Shown: piece by piece, positions 1 through 9,718 of the stretch
Numbering within the stretch: the stretch's first letter is position 1
How the letters are laid out: each line of letters starts with the position of its first letter
Assembly: GCF_002926065.1 (NCBI RefSeq)
Contig: NZ_PREZ01000005.1
Location: forward strand, 1-64,000
Origin: Jeotgalibacillus proteolyticus
Lineage (GTDB): Bacteria > Bacillota > Bacilli > Bacillales > Jeotgalibacillaceae
Length of the DNA stretch: 64,000 nt
Direction of reading: 5' to 3'
Notes under the pieces: model-generated
Database searches by the model: none
What the model saw: the letters and a program-made list of their open reading frames with translations, nothing else
Told to the model about the DNA's origin: nothing
Made by a program: the position numbers and the translations under genes

Positions 1-117
1 TGTAAACGCTAGAATAAAGTTGACAGTTTTTGCTCGATAGGATTTTACACTTTTGCTCAATCAACCTACTACTTTAGTAAAATAGAGCGTGACGTTATTT
101 TACTGGAGGTTAGGATT

Positions 118-1677
118 TTGGAGGAGAAGTTAGTGTTATACATAAAGATTCATGAATTACATAAGAGAAAGTTTAAAATAGCACAAATCGCTAAGGAGCT
201 GAAGATTTCAAGACCGACTGTCTATAAGTATTTAGGCATGACATTTGAGGAAGCAAAAACATACACGGAGCAGCCTTTGGGGAAGAAGAAAAAACTAGAT
301 CTTTATAAAGACTGGATACTAGCCTGGCTGGAAGAGTATCCTCACTTGAGTAGTGCCCAAATTTATGATTGGCTTTTGGAGAGATATCCCGACCTCCTGG
401 TCGGTGAAAGTACGATGAGAGCGTATGTGAAAGATATTCGAGAAGTCTATCAGATTGAGAAAGAGGTTACTGTCCGTCAATACGAAGCTGTTCCAGAACA
501 ACCGATGGGTAAACAACTTCAGGTCGACTGGGGGATCACAAGACAGAAAACGACTGACAACAAAGAAATCAAACTGTACTTTATTGCCTTTGTATTGGCC
601 CACTCCAGACAAAAATATACGGAATGGCAGACCCATCCTTTCACCACAAGAGATGCGATTCGCTGCCATGAAAATGCATTTCAGTTCTATGGAGGACGAA
701 CAGAAGAAATCGTCTATGACCAGGATAACTTGATCGCAGTGAGTGAAAATGCGGGACAGCTGCTTTTAACAACTGAGTTTCAAAGCTATGTAAATGAACG
801 AAAATTTAACGTTTATCTGTGCAGAAGAGCTGACCCAGAATCTAAAGGTATGATTGAAAATGTAGTGAAATACGTAAAAGGCAATTTCTCAGACAGTCGT
901 GTGTTTAGCGACATAGAAGACTGGAATGAACGAGCAAGACAATGGCTCGTACGTACTGGAAACCATAAGGTTCACCAGACAACGAAAAAAAGACCAGCAG
1001 AAGTGTTTCTCCTCGAAAAGCAACACTTACAGCCAGTCTCTTCATTACTTTCATATGAAAGTACCAATAACCAAAGTATAACAAGAAGTGTAAGCAAGGA
1101 CAATACGATCCGATACAAATCAAACCGTTATTCCGTCCCATTAGGGACTTATCAAACAATGAGTGAAAATCTTGTGTGGATTGAAGTGAAGGACGAAGAT
1201 TATCAGACCCTTGTCATTCGCAGAGAAGCAAAAGGTGATGTCATTGCCGAGCATATGATTAGCTTAGAAAAAGGAAAACTTATTCAAAACCGTCATCATA
1301 CCCGTGATCGCTCCAAAGGGGTTGAAGAGTTTAAGCAACACCTCATCTCTTACTTTGAAGATCAGATTCAGGCAACTACTTATTTAGATGAGATTAGTCA
1401 AAGATACCCAAGGTATCGTCGAGATCAATTTGTGATTATCAATAAGATCATTCAACGATATCCAGCGTTAATTGATACTGTTTTGACCAAGTGCCTGACA
1501 GAGAAATTATACAATGCGAATGATTTTCGTGATATTGCCCATCACCTTGATACATTGCGAGACGGACCAAATGAAGAGGTACAATCCTTGCATACCATTC
1601 TACCAAAACATTCTCATATCAAAGCCTCTACCCGTTCTCTAAATGCCTATACCAGCATTTTAGGAGGTAGAAGCTGA
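118..1677 (+). CDS. istA: IS21-family transposase IstA
   Basis: 519 aa DDE transposase that cuts and joins the element ends. An N-terminal helix-turn-helix (about residues 18-42, with ISRPTVYKYLG) is followed by an integrase-like core. The likely catalytic residues are Asp137 (LQVDWG), Asp203 (YDQDN) and Glu247 (SKGMIEN), and a basic C-terminal domain follows. The TTG start at 118 is preceded by GGAGG with 8 nt spacing. The stop TGA shares its final A with the ATG of istB, so the two genes are translationally coupled as usual for IS21. The length is normal for the family and there is no frameshift, so the element may be active. Confidence 0.95.
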   Translation: MEEKLVLYIKIHELHKRKFKIAQIAKELKISRPTVYKYLGMTFEEAKTYTEQPLGKKKKLDLYKDWILAWLEEYPHLSSAQIYDWLLERYPDLLVGESTMRAYVKDIREVYQIEKEVTVRQYEAVPEQPMGKQLQVDWGITRQKTTDNKEIKLYFIAFVLAHSRQKYTEWQTHPFTTRDAIRCHENAFQFYGGRTEEIVYDQDNLIAVSENAGQLLLTTEFQSYVNERKFNVYLCRRADPESKGMIENVVKYVKGNFSDSRVFSDIEDWNERARQWLVRTGNHKVHQTTKKRPAEVFLLEKQHLQPVSSLLSYESTNNQSITRSVSKDNTIRYKSNRYSVPLGTYQTMSENLVWIEVKDEDYQTLVIRREAKGDVIAEHMISLEKGKLIQNRHHTRDRSKGVEEFKQHLISYFEDQIQATTYLDEISQRYPRYRRDQFVIINKIIQRYPALIDTVLTKCLTEKLYNANDFRDIAHHLDTLRDGPNEEVQSLHTILPKHSHIKASTRSLNAYTSILGGRS

Positions 1678-2441
1678 TGAATAAGACTGTACATGAACTA
1701 CAAGATCTATTCCGTCAGTTACGTTTATCAGAGACTGCGGAGGAGCTGCCACAGCTTCTTCGCGAAGCTGAAAAAGCATCATGGACCTACTTGGAATTTT
1801 TAGAGTCTATCACTCGATATGAATTAGCCAAACGTGAAGCGAAAAGCCTTGAAAAGAGAATGAAATGGGCACGCTTCCCTTTCGTGAAGTCGTTAGATGA
1901 GTTTGAGTTGAAAGGACAAAACGTTCTGACGGCTCGTCAGCTTTCTCAACTTCGAGAATTAAGCTGGCTAGAGCAACAGTACAATTTAATTCTTCTAGGT
2001 CCCCCCGGCATTGGAAAAACATACATCGCAATTGGGCTTGGACTTGAAGCTGTATACAGAGGGTTCAATGTTTATTTCGCTACAATGGGTGAACTTGTGC
2101 AGCTACTAAAATCAGAAGAATATTTGAATAAATCTAAAGTTCAACTCAAAAGAATGAGAAATGCCGATCTTGTGATCATCGATGATTTAATGTATATGGC
2201 CATGGATCAGAGAGAAGCAAACTTGTTCTTTCATTTGATTAATCATTTATACGAACGAAGTTCGATCATCCTGACTTCAAATAAAAGTCCAGATGAATGG
2301 GGTAATTTAATTGGTGATCAAGGGATTACAACAGCTATTTTAGATCGCTTACTTCATCGTGTGGAAGTCATCCATGGTGGTGAAAACGAGGAGAGTCATC
2401 GTATGAAAAACCGGAAAAGCATTTTTTCAGCAAAAGTGTAA
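1677..2441 (+). CDS. istB: IS21-family helper ATPase IstB
   Basis: 254 aa AAA+ ATPase of the DnaC/IstB type that assembles on target DNA and stimulates IstA. The Walker A motif GPPGIGKT lies at residues 108-115 and Walker B (LVIIDDLMYM) near 165. A sensor-like LTSNK segment follows. The start overlaps the istA stop by one base. Full length and intact. Confidence 0.95.
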   Translation: MNKTVHELQDLFRQLRLSETAEELPQLLREAEKASWTYLEFLESITRYELAKREAKSLEKRMKWARFPFVKSLDEFELKGQNVLTARQLSQLRELSWLEQQYNLILLGPPGIGKTYIAIGLGLEAVYRGFNVYFATMGELVQLLKSEEYLNKSKVQLKRMRNADLVIIDDLMYMAMDQREANLFFHLINHLYERSSIILTSNKSPDEWGNLIGDQGITTAILDRLLHRVEVIHGGENEESHRMKNRKSIFSAKV

Positions 2442-2480
2442 AAAGGAAACGAGCAAAAAGTGTAAAATTCGACTTGACGT

Positions 2481-3155
2481 CTACACGGGGACATCTATTT
2501 TCATCCCCAATCCAAAAAAGATCACTTTTTTATCACTACGTGGATTGATTTCTTTACGAATTCGTTCAACTTCACTTTCGTCTGACAAACGGGAGAAAAA
2601 ATCGAATGATTCTTTGTTCCCTTTACTCCAGTCCGGATCAGCGCTGCCCGCTAATGTAAATTGATAGTCCATGTCTGTATAGGCTTCTTTTAACTGAATT
2701 AAATGTTCCTCATCCAAAAGACCATGATATGCCGTATACCAGGTGAAATTAGATATTCCTATCGTCGGAATAGAAAGCTTTCTCCCTGGCTTAAACGGCA
2801 GCGGACTTATATCAGAAATGATGAGATCAACATTATTAGCAATTAGAAATTCTTCTTCTGCATTTTGCTTTGATGAAAAAGAATCCATAAACTTTAGATA
2901 GCTCTTTTCCAAAAGCTTTTTATCAACATCCATACTGTTGGCTTTTAAAACATATCCAACATCTGTTTGAATCTCCCTATAGCTAATATTTAACCCATTC
3001 AATGATTCCTTAAGAAATTGAACCCCAAAGGAATGACAGATTATGATCTTTAACGGTGTTGTAGATTGATTGAATAATTCCCTGATTACAGCAACACTCC
3101 TCGTACAGTGACCAAGCCCATAATCAGAAATATAATAAGCAATTGTTTTCATCAT
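2481..3155 (-). pseudogene. Glycosyltransferase (MurG/GT28-like), 3' end removed by IS21
   Basis: 224 codons remain of what should be a protein of roughly 350 aa or more. The N-terminus has a GT-B-type nucleotide-fold start with the turn SDYGLGHCTR (residues 9-18), as in MurG-like and L-arabinokinase-type proteins. The open frame ends GMKIDVPV, and the TAG stop is made by the first bases of the inserted element (GTGTAGACG on this strand). The region that would bind the nucleotide-sugar is missing. It is the last gene visible of the tail behind galE and has a 1-base junction with the VanZ-like gene (ends meet at 3155). The exact donor and acceptor cannot be read from the sequence. Confidence 0.8.
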
Positions 3156-3718
3156 TAACTCCTCAATCCATCTTTACTAATAAAGCCCTTTCCCGTCTTT
3201 CTCATTCTCCAGAGTATATAGAAGATAATACCGAGCGTACCACCAACTGTATCTAACACAACATCCTGAACAAGAGGAGTACGACCTCCTGTTACATATT
3301 GATGAAACTCATCTAGTGCAGCAAAACACACGATGAAAATAAAGGTGCATGCAACAGCAATTCCGATATCTCGAAACAAATAGTATATAAAACTGCATAA
3401 GAAAACACTAATTACAAAAAACAACGATAAATGAGCAAATTTCCGTAAAATAAATTCAACAAAACCTGAATAACCCTGATTTTCAATACTCACACGTGTA
3501 TGAGAATATGTAAAATCTACCCACATTAATTGATCCTTGAAAAACTCTTTTGCCAACAAACGATCTAGTAACGGTACGATTGTTTGCTGTTCATAGGTCT
3601 GAGAGGATGAATAAACGACCAGCCCCATAAAAATAATCATGGGCAGGAGCCGAATGAAAATCCCCTTTGGCGTTACATTGAGACGATCCCGGGCTTCTTC
3701 TATAACTACTTTTAACAT
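3155..3718 (-). CDS. VanZ-like family membrane protein
   Basis: 187 aa with about four hydrophobic segments (residues 24-40, 88-110, 115-137, 153-168). The conserved VanZ pattern is visible: a charged FAHLSLFFV helix and DEFHQYVTGGRTPLVQDVVLDTVGGTLG near residues 130-155. VanZ itself lowers teicoplanin sensitivity. Relatives are common in polysaccharide loci, where the role is unknown. The start codon lies within the last codons of the upstream VOC gene (7-nt overlap) and the stop abuts the truncated glycosyltransferase, so the three form one transcription unit. Confidence 0.85.
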   Translation of the reverse strand: MLKVVIEEARDRLNVTPKGIFIRLLPMIIFMGLVVYSSSQTYEQQTIVPLLDRLLAKEFFKDQLMWVDFTYSHTRVSIENQGYSGFVEFILRKFAHLSLFFVISVFLCSFIYYLFRDIGIAVACTFIFIVCFAALDEFHQYVTGGRTPLVQDVVLDTVGGTLGIIFYILWRMRKTGKGFISKDGLRS

Positions 3719-4092
3719 TCAACCAACTCAAGCGGCAATCCATCAGGATCAGAGAAGAAGGTAAATCGCTTATTTGTAAAAGGATCCACACGAACTTCTT
3801 CTACTTCGATGTTATAAGTCTTCAAATATGTGATACATCGATCAAGATCCTCTACAGAAAATGCGAGATGACGTAACCCTGATGCCTCCGGTAGGGAGAC
3901 TCTTGCAGGTGGGTTTGGAAATGAAAATAGTTCAATTTGAAAACCATTTCCCTGCAAATCAAGTTTATAAGATTCTCTCTCTTCACGGTAATACTCATGT
4001 GCTATTTTAAAGTCTAAGACGTTTGTGTAAAAGAACTTAGAGCGTTCATAATCACTGGCGATTATGGCAATATGATGGATGGTTTGAAACAT
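3712..4092 (-). CDS. VOC-family (glyoxalase I-like) metalloprotein
   Basis: 126 aa from the ATG at 4092. This start has AAAGGTGATC placed just upstream, whereas a longer frame to 4137 runs into the galE terminator. The protein has the two beta-alpha-beta-beta-beta repeats of the vicinal oxygen chelate fold. It begins with HHIAI, has FQIELFSFPNP in the middle and LRHLAFSVEDLD at the second repeat, and ends DPDGLPLELVE, which supplies the final metal-ligand glutamate. It resembles the small SMU1112c/YwkD-type glyoxalase-like group. The substrate is unknown, and its place inside a polysaccharide locus is unusual. Confidence 0.85.
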   Translation of the reverse strand: MFQTIHHIAIIASDYERSKFFYTNVLDFKIAHEYYREERESYKLDLQGNGFQIELFSFPNPPARVSLPEASGLRHLAFSVEDLDRCITYLKTYNIEVEEVRVDPFTNKRFTFFSDPDGLPLELVEC

Positions 4093-4120
4093 ATGATCAC
4101 CTTTCTTTAACGAAAAATAA

Positions 4121-4143
4121 GCCTCCTTGCAACGCAAGGAGGC
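4121..4143 (-). terminator. Rho-independent terminator after galE
   Basis: Perfect 10-bp stem GCCTCCTTGC/GCAAGGAGGC with a 3-nt loop. On the minus strand it is followed by TTATTTTTCG. It separates galE from the VOC-VanZ-GT tail, so the tail depends on readthrough or on its own promoter. Confidence 0.85.
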
Positions 4144-4149
4144 AAGAAC

Positions 4150-5160
4150 TTACACTTTAACTTTCGAACGATAGCCCATCGGATTCAATTGAGCCCACCG
4201 CCAGGCAGTAGACACCATCGTCTCTAAAGAGGCATACTGAGGTTTCCAGCCTAATTCTTCTTGCGCTTTTTTAGAAGAAGCAACAAGCTGGGCCGGGTCC
4301 CCTGCTCGACGTGGAGAATTAACAGTAGGAATTTCTTTGCCTGTTACCTTTGCAACAACATCGATAACTTCCTTTACACTATATCCATTGCCATTCCCGA
4401 GATTAAACGTTCCACTTTGATTGGTTTTATTCATGTAGTCTAAAGCTAAAATATGCGCATTTACCAAGTCCTGAACGTGAATGTAATCTCGGATACAAGT
4501 GCCGTCCGGTGTAGGGTAATCCTCACCAAATATTTTTATCTCTTGGCGCTGGCCTGATGCAACCTGTAGGACAATTGGTATTAAATGAGTCTCTGGATTG
4601 TGATCCTCCCCGATTGTTCCTTCAAGATCCGCTCCTGCAACATTAAAGTACCGAAGTACTACATAATTCAACTCATGTGCTAACTTTGTCCAATGCAACA
4701 TTCGCTCAATAGCAAGTTTCGTTTCACCATATGGGTTTGTAGGCAACGTTGTATCATTTTCTAAAATAGGAATCGACTTGGGTTCACCGTAAGTAGCAGC
4801 TGTAGAGGAGAAAACGATCTTTTTCACCCCATACTCAACCATTACCTTTAAAAGTGTATTTGCCCCACCAACATTATTATCATAATAAGTAAGCGGCTGC
4901 TCCATACTTACACCAACAAGAGAATCTGCCGCAAAATGCATAACAGCATCGATGGATTCTGTATCAAAAACACTTTTCAAGAATAATTCATCGCGTAAAT
5001 CACCCTGATAAAACATAGCCTTTTCATGAACTGCTTCACGATGACCTGTACTTAAATTATCTACCACAACTACTGAGTGCCCTTGTCTAACAAGAATGGT
5101 TACAGCATGACTACCAATATAACCAGCACCACCAACTACCAAAATACTCATTGTTTGCAC
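4150..5160 (-). CDS. galE: UDP-glucose 4-epimerase
   Basis: 336 aa extended short-chain dehydrogenase that interconverts UDP-glucose and UDP-galactose using bound NAD. The N-terminus has the Rossmann motif GGAGYIGSH. The catalytic YxxxK is in NPYGETKLAIERM, with the Ser/Thr of SSTAATYG before it. The C-terminal SPRRAGDP segment is typical of GalE. It follows pgcA by only a few bases and ends at a strong terminator. It provides UDP-Gal for the polymer encoded upstream. Confidence 0.95.
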   Translation of the reverse strand: MQTMSILVVGGAGYIGSHAVTILVRQGHSVVVVDNLSTGHREAVHEKAMFYQGDLRDELFLKSVFDTESIDAVMHFAADSLVGVSMEQPLTYYDNNVGGANTLLKVMVEYGVKKIVFSSTAATYGEPKSIPILENDTTLPTNPYGETKLAIERMLHWTKLAHELNYVVLRYFNVAGADLEGTIGEDHNPETHLIPIVLQVASGQRQEIKIFGEDYPTPDGTCIRDYIHVQDLVNAHILALDYMNKTNQSGTFNLGNGNGYSVKEVIDVVAKVTGKEIPTVNSPRRAGDPAQLVASSKKAQEELGWKPQYASLETMVSTAWRWAQLNPMGYRSKVKV

Positions 5161-5163
5161 CCC

Positions 5164-6882
5164 TTATATTGTCTGATGAACTAATGCTAGTACTTCGTTT
5201 TCAATTTGGTTAATTAATTCCTTAGAATGTTCTACAGATGATCCTTGAACACCAAAATAAAACTTACATTTCGGCTCGGTACCTGATGGACGAATACTGA
5301 ACCATGAACCATCAGCTAGGAAATACTTAAGTACATTAGAAGACGGGAGTTCTATCTTATTTGTTACACCATTTGTTAAATCTGTTCGCAATTGAGTTGA
5401 ATAATCTTCTACAACAACTACAGAAACTCCACCAATCTCAATAGGTGGAGCAGCTCTAAATCCAGTTAATATTGACTGAATTTGTTCTGCACCATCTTTC
5501 CCTTTTAAGGTAATAGAGTGAAGAGATTCTTTAAAATAACCATAGCGTTCAAATAACTCTAATAGGCCGTCATAGAGTGTTTTACCTTGTTCTTTATAAT
5601 ACGCTGCCACTTCAGCAGCAACTAATGCCGCCTGAACTGCATCTTTATCTCGAACAAAGTCACCAATCAGATAACCATAGCTTTCTTCATAACCAAAAAG
5701 GAATGTGTGTTTACCAGTTGTCTCAAACTGCTGAATTTTCTCTCCAATAAACTTAAATCCTGTAAGTGTATCGTACGTAGGCACCCCAAAATCTTCTGCA
5801 ATAACTCGTCCAATTTCAGAAGTAACATTTGTTTTAATAACAGCTGCATTTTCTGGGAGTGTTCCTTTTTCTGTTTTAATGGTCAGTAAATAATGAAGCA
5901 TTAAAGCACCAAGTTGATTTCCAGTTAATATTTCAAACTCACCTTCATGATTTCTAACTGCTACACCTAAGCGGTCAGTATCAGGGTCTGTCCCCATTAA
6001 TATATCAGCATCGATCATTTCTCCATCACGAATGGCTAATGTAAAAGCCTCATGTTCTTCCGGGTTTGGTGAGGCAACCGTTGAGAAGTTTGGATCTGGG
6101 AGCTCCTGTTCTTTTACGATATGCACATTTTCAAAGCCCGCTCTTTTTAAGCCTTCGCGTATTGGTATATTTCCGGTACCATGTAGAGGAGTGAACACTA
6201 TTTTCAATACTTTTTTTGCTTCAGTTAAGTCCTCAGACTGCTGAAGAGTGAGCAGCTGATGTTGATAAGGCTCGTCAATTTCTTCAAGAATATAAGTAAG
6301 CAAACCGGTTTCTAGCAAAGACTGTTCACTTGCTACTTCTACCGTCAATGGGTCTTCAATACGTTCAATATACTGTATCATACGATCAGCCATCATCGGT
6401 GGTATTTGTCCTCCATCAGGACCGTATACTTTATAACCATTATATTCTGGTGGATTATGGCTTGCTGTCATGACAACCCCCGCGAAAGCGTGTAAATAGC
6501 GAATCGCAAACGAACACTCAGGAGTTGGACGAAGCTCTTTAAACAGATATACCTTAACGCCAGCATGACCAAGGGTCTTAGCAGTTTCAAGCGCTAATTC
6601 CGGTGACTGGTAACGAGAGTCATAGGCAATAACTACCCCACGTGTCATTGCTTCTTCTCCTTGCTCAACGATATATTGAGCTAACCCTGCAGATGCTTTA
6701 CGGACAGTGTATATGTTCATTCTATTTGTTCCGGCCCCTAATTCCCCACGCATTCCACCAGTACCGAATTCAAAATTTTTATAAAAACAGTCTTCTACTT
6801 CTTTTTCTGATAATCTAAGTAATTCTTCTTTCAAGTTTAAATCTAATTGTTCAAATTCAAGCCATTTCTTATATGTAGTCAT
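5164..6882 (-). CDS. pgcA: Alpha-phosphoglucomutase / phosphomannomutase
   Basis: 572 aa from the ATG at 6882, which has AAAGGAA upstream. An in-frame start 14 codons earlier lies in the preceding terminator and is unlikely. The phosphoserine loop TASHNP is near residue 141, the metal-binding DPDTDR in the middle, the sugar-binding GYEESYGY further on, and a C-terminal phosphate-binding RPSGTEPK is present. The enzyme converts glucose-6-P and glucose-1-P (and often mannose-6-P and mannose-1-P), feeding both GalU and ManC. It forms a two-gene unit with galE. Confidence 0.95.
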   Translation of the reverse strand: MTTYKKWLEFEQLDLNLKEELLRLSEKEVEDCFYKNFEFGTGGMRGELGAGTNRMNIYTVRKASAGLAQYIVEQGEEAMTRGVVIAYDSRYQSPELALETAKTLGHAGVKVYLFKELRPTPECSFAIRYLHAFAGVVMTASHNPPEYNGYKVYGPDGGQIPPMMADRMIQYIERIEDPLTVEVASEQSLLETGLLTYILEEIDEPYQHQLLTLQQSEDLTEAKKVLKIVFTPLHGTGNIPIREGLKRAGFENVHIVKEQELPDPNFSTVASPNPEEHEAFTLAIRDGEMIDADILMGTDPDTDRLGVAVRNHEGEFEILTGNQLGALMLHYLLTIKTEKGTLPENAAVIKTNVTSEIGRVIAEDFGVPTYDTLTGFKFIGEKIQQFETTGKHTFLFGYEESYGYLIGDFVRDKDAVQAALVAAEVAAYYKEQGKTLYDGLLELFERYGYFKESLHSITLKGKDGAEQIQSILTGFRAAPPIEIGGVSVVVVEDYSTQLRTDLTNGVTNKIELPSSNVLKYFLADGSWFSIRPSGTEPKCKFYFGVQGSSVEHSKELINQIENEVLALVHQTI

Positions 6883-6905
6883 GATCCGTATTCCTTTCAA
6901 ATTAA

Positions 6906-6930
6906 AAAGAGGTGGGATCCCCACCTCTTT
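6906..6930 (-). terminator. Terminator between manC and pgcA
   Basis: 11-bp perfect stem AAAGAGGTGGG/CCCACCTCTTT with a 3-nt loop. On the minus strand a T stretch continues the right arm. It lies directly after the manC stop, so manC can end transcription here and pgcA may need readthrough. Confidence 0.85.
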
Positions 6931-6938
6931 GCAAGTAA

Positions 6939-8327
6939 TTAATAAATAAATTTTGCCTTAGCCTGTAGAAACTCTCTTAACACATCATCCCATTCAAAAT
7001 AAATACGTTCAAAGTCTTCATCACTAATGCCTTGACCAGTTTGAACTTCGATAAACTCCAGATCCTTGAATGCTTTTATTCCATGTTTTTTACCAGCCGG
7101 CAAATGAATAATATCTCCTGCTTTAACCCTTGTCACATGATCATCTAAAGCAAGTTCTCCCTCCCCACGGACAATCGTCCAAACTTCATCGCGAAGTCTA
7201 TGAAAATGGAAAGATGAGTTAGCTCCTGCTTTAATATGAATGCGCTTAGTGACCATCTCTTGACCATCTTCATATTTAGCATAGTCAAGCACTCGAGACC
7301 ATCCCCATATGCGCTCTTCATACATAGGTTTTTGATCATAATCAGCCACGATTTCCTTGATCTTATGGCTGGATGCTTTATCCGCCACTAAAATACCATC
7401 CGGACTTGCAGCTACAACTAAATTTTCAGTTCCGATTACAGTCACCGGAATATCAAGTTCATTTATTAGGTGAGTGTTGATATTGTCATCACAAAGTGTT
7501 CCTTTACCAATAGAAGCCGTTCCCATCTCTTCAGTAAGTGTATTCCATGTTCCGAGATCTTTCCAATAACCCTCATACGGTACAGCAACAATCTTCTTTG
7601 CTTTTTCTACTACTTCATAGTCAAAACTGATTTTTGGAAGATCGCTGTAAGATTCACTTAATCTCGTATAATCTAAAGACCATCCTTTGTCACGAAGGAT
7701 ATTCAATAAATAACCTAATCGAAAACCAAATACCCCACTGTTCCATATAGCCTTTTGGGCTAGTAACTCTTCAGCTTTTTCTTCTGCTGGCTTCTCAGCA
7801 AAGTGGGCAACATCCAACCACTTGCCATTTTCTAATATCTCATTTGGAACAATGTATCCATACTTTGTAGAAGGATAAGTAGGCTGTACTCCCATTAATC
7901 CTAGATCTGCCCCAGTATGTAATAACGCTTTTTCAACTTCTCTAACACTATCAAAGAAATGATCTTCTACATAAGGATCGACTGGCAGCACCATAACCGT
8001 TTCGTTCTCATCTACACTTTCTTCAGAATATAAATAAGCACTTGCAAGAGCGATAGCAGGAAATGTGTCACGACGTTCTGGTTCTACCACAATTGGAACG
8101 TTGGCCCCCACTTGACTGTGGATCATATCCCGTTGCATTTTAGAAGTAGCAATTAGAGTAGACTCAGCTAAACCGACTTTATTAATTTGTCCCCACACGC
8201 GTTGAACCATAGACTGTAATTCATTTTTATCGTCTTGCAACATTTTTAAAAATTGCTTGGAGCGATTATCGTTTGATAACGGCCATAACCTTTTGCCTGA
8301 ACCACCGGATAGTAAAATAAGTTTCAT
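6939..8327 (-). CDS. manC: Mannose-1-phosphate guanylyltransferase / mannose-6-phosphate isomerase
   Basis: About 462 aa bifunctional enzyme (the start may be 8330 or 8327, since two ATG codons are adjacent). The N-terminal nucleotidyltransferase has the pyrophosphorylase signature [13 protein letters not shown] and makes GDP-mannose from mannose-1-P and GTP. The C-terminal cupin carries the type II isomerase metal site ([13 protein letters not shown] and [10 protein letters not shown]). GDP-mannose is the substrate for gmd at 17.8 kb. Terminators lie on both sides, so it may be expressed as its own unit within the locus. Confidence 0.93.
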   Translation of the reverse strand: MKLILLSGGSGKRLWPLSNDNRSKQFLKMLQDDKNELQSMVQRVWGQINKVGLAESTLIATSKMQRDMIHSQVGANVPIVVEPERRDTFPAIALASAYLYSEESVDENETVMVLPVDPYVEDHFFDSVREVEKALLHTGADLGLMGVQPTYPSTKYGYIVPNEILENGKWLDVAHFAEKPAEEKAEELLAQKAIWNSGVFGFRLGYLLNILRDKGWSLDYTRLSESYSDLPKISFDYEVVEKAKKIVAVPYEGYWKDLGTWNTLTEEMGTASIGKGTLCDDNINTHLINELDIPVTVIGTENLVVAASPDGILVADKASSHKIKEIVADYDQKPMYEERIWGWSRVLDYAKYEDGQEMVTKRIHIKAGANSSFHFHRLRDEVWTIVRGEGELALDDHVTRVKAGDIIHLPAGKKHGIKAFKDLEFIEVQTGQGISDEDFERIYFEWDDVLREFLQAKAKFIY

Positions 8328-8349
8328 CAAAGCCCCTCCAAAAAAAAAA

Positions 8350-8377
8350 CCAGATACAAATGATCTGGCTTTTTTTA
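8350..8377 (-). terminator. Terminator between ugd and manC
   Basis: CCAGAT/ATCTGG hairpin flanked by an A tract (8341-8349) and a T tract (8371-8377). It can therefore act on both strands. On the minus strand it directly follows ugd. Confidence 0.8.
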
Positions 8378-8380
8378 CTT

Positions 8381-9709
8381 TTATACAAATGTCATTTCTA
8401 ATGTATTTACTGTTTCTCGACCAATGGAGTCGTAGACAATTTTATGCTTTTTGACTTCATGAATGTTGAAGCAGTTCCGACCATCTAATACAATTGGTGT
8501 TTTCATTACTAAGTTAAAAATTGAAAGATCTACTTGCTTGACTTCATCCCATTCCGTAAAAATAAAACAAACATCAGCTTCCCTTAGCGTCTCTTCTATT
8601 GATGTGCTGTAAGTAATATCATCCGAATACAACTTTTGAAAGTTTTCGATGCCAACAGGGTCCCATGCTTTTACTATCGCCCCATCTTCGATCATCAGTG
8701 GAATGTTTACAAGTGTAGGAGCTTCTCTCAGATCATCTGTGCCAGGCTTGAACGTTAAGCCCAAAACTGCAACAGTTAAACCTTTTAAACTATCAAAATA
8801 ACGTCTCGATTTTTTATAGAGCTTCAACTTCTGATTTTCATTTACATCAATGGCTGCTTTAACTGTTCTGAGTTCATAATCATGGAAATTTGCTAACCAG
8901 TGAAGTGCTTTTGTATCTTTCGGGAAACATGATCCTCCATAACCAATCCCAGCGTTTAAAAACTTATTTCCAATTCGCCCGTCAAAGCCCATACCATGTG
9001 CCACATCTTCAATATCAGCACCTATGATTTCACAAAGGTTTGCAATTTCATTAATAAAAGATATTTTTAATGCGAGAAAGTCATTGGATGCATATTTAAT
9101 CATCTCTGCGCTTTTACGATTAGTTACAAGGATTGGTGCATTAAATTCTTCATACACTTGTTTTAAAATTTCCCCAGCGCTTTTATCTTCAACTCCAATT
9201 ACAATACGAGAGCTATGTAATGTATCTTTGACTGCACTTCCTTGGGATAAAAATTCCGGGTTAGAAGCAACAGATACTTTCACATCATGCTTTAGGTTAG
9301 ATTCAATTAACTCTTGAATTTTATCATTTGTTCCAATTGGAACTGTTGACTTAACTACAATGACACAGTCATTTTTAACACTATTTGCAATTTGCTCTGC
9401 CACACCGTAAACATATTGCAAGTCTGCAGAGCCGTCAGGTTTCTCTGGTGTTCCTACACCAATAAAAATAACATCTGCATTATGGTATGCTTCTACATAG
9501 TTAGATGTAAATAAGAGTTTTGCCATATTCTTTTTCATAAGGTCTTGTAAACCTGGTTCGTAGATTGGAGAAATTCCTGATTGCATTAAAGATATTTTGT
9601 TTTCATCTATATCAACACATGTAACCGAATGCCCATACTCAGCTAGACAAACGCCTGTAACCAAACCAACATATCCAGTACCTGCTACGGCAATTTTCAA
9701 TTTATTCAC
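8381..9709 (-). CDS. ugd: UDP-glucose 6-dehydrogenase
   Basis: 442 aa, the normal length for the TuaD/Ugd family. It oxidises UDP-glucose to UDP-glucuronate with two NAD. The N-terminal Rossmann motif is GTGYVG, the catalytic cysteine lies in GYGGSCFPKDT, and the C-terminal UDP-binding domain has LGLTFKPGTDDLREAP. With the epimerase at 11.0-12.1 kb this gives UDP-GlcA and UDP-GalA, which would make the polymer acidic. It starts 10 bases after the stop of the upstream GT4 gene. Confidence 0.95.
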   Translation of the reverse strand: MNKLKIAVAGTGYVGLVTGVCLAEYGHSVTCVDIDENKISLMQSGISPIYEPGLQDLMKKNMAKLLFTSNYVEAYHNADVIFIGVGTPEKPDGSADLQYVYGVAEQIANSVKNDCVIVVKSTVPIGTNDKIQELIESNLKHDVKVSVASNPEFLSQGSAVKDTLHSSRIVIGVEDKSAGEILKQVYEEFNAPILVTNRKSAEMIKYASNDFLALKISFINEIANLCEIIGADIEDVAHGMGFDGRIGNKFLNAGIGYGGSCFPKDTKALHWLANFHDYELRTVKAAIDVNENQKLKLYKKSRRYFDSLKGLTVAVLGLTFKPGTDDLREAPTLVNIPLMIEDGAIVKAWDPVGIENFQKLYSDDITYSTSIEETLREADVCFIFTEWDEVKQVDLSIFNLVMKTPIVLDGRNCFNIHEVKKHKIVYDSIGRETVNTLEMTFV

Positions 9710-9718
9710 CCTATCTTC

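Larger units (their letters stand above)
1..2485 (+). mobile_element. IS21-family insertion sequence, both ends visible
   Basis: The element begins TGTAAACG at base 1 and ends with CGTCTACA at 2485, so the ends form a TGT...ACA inverted pair. Inside each end lies a second, longer inverted repeat: ATTTTACAC-TTTTGCTC near 42-59 on the left, and its reverse complement (GAGCAAAAAGTGTAAAAT) at about 2451-2468. A further TTTTTGCTCG copy lies at 27-36. Multiple terminal repeats of this kind are known as IstA binding sites in IS21 elements. It encodes istA and istB. The right end interrupts a glycosyltransferase gene. The left target flank lies outside the window, so the target-site duplication cannot be checked. 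Confidence 0.9.
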
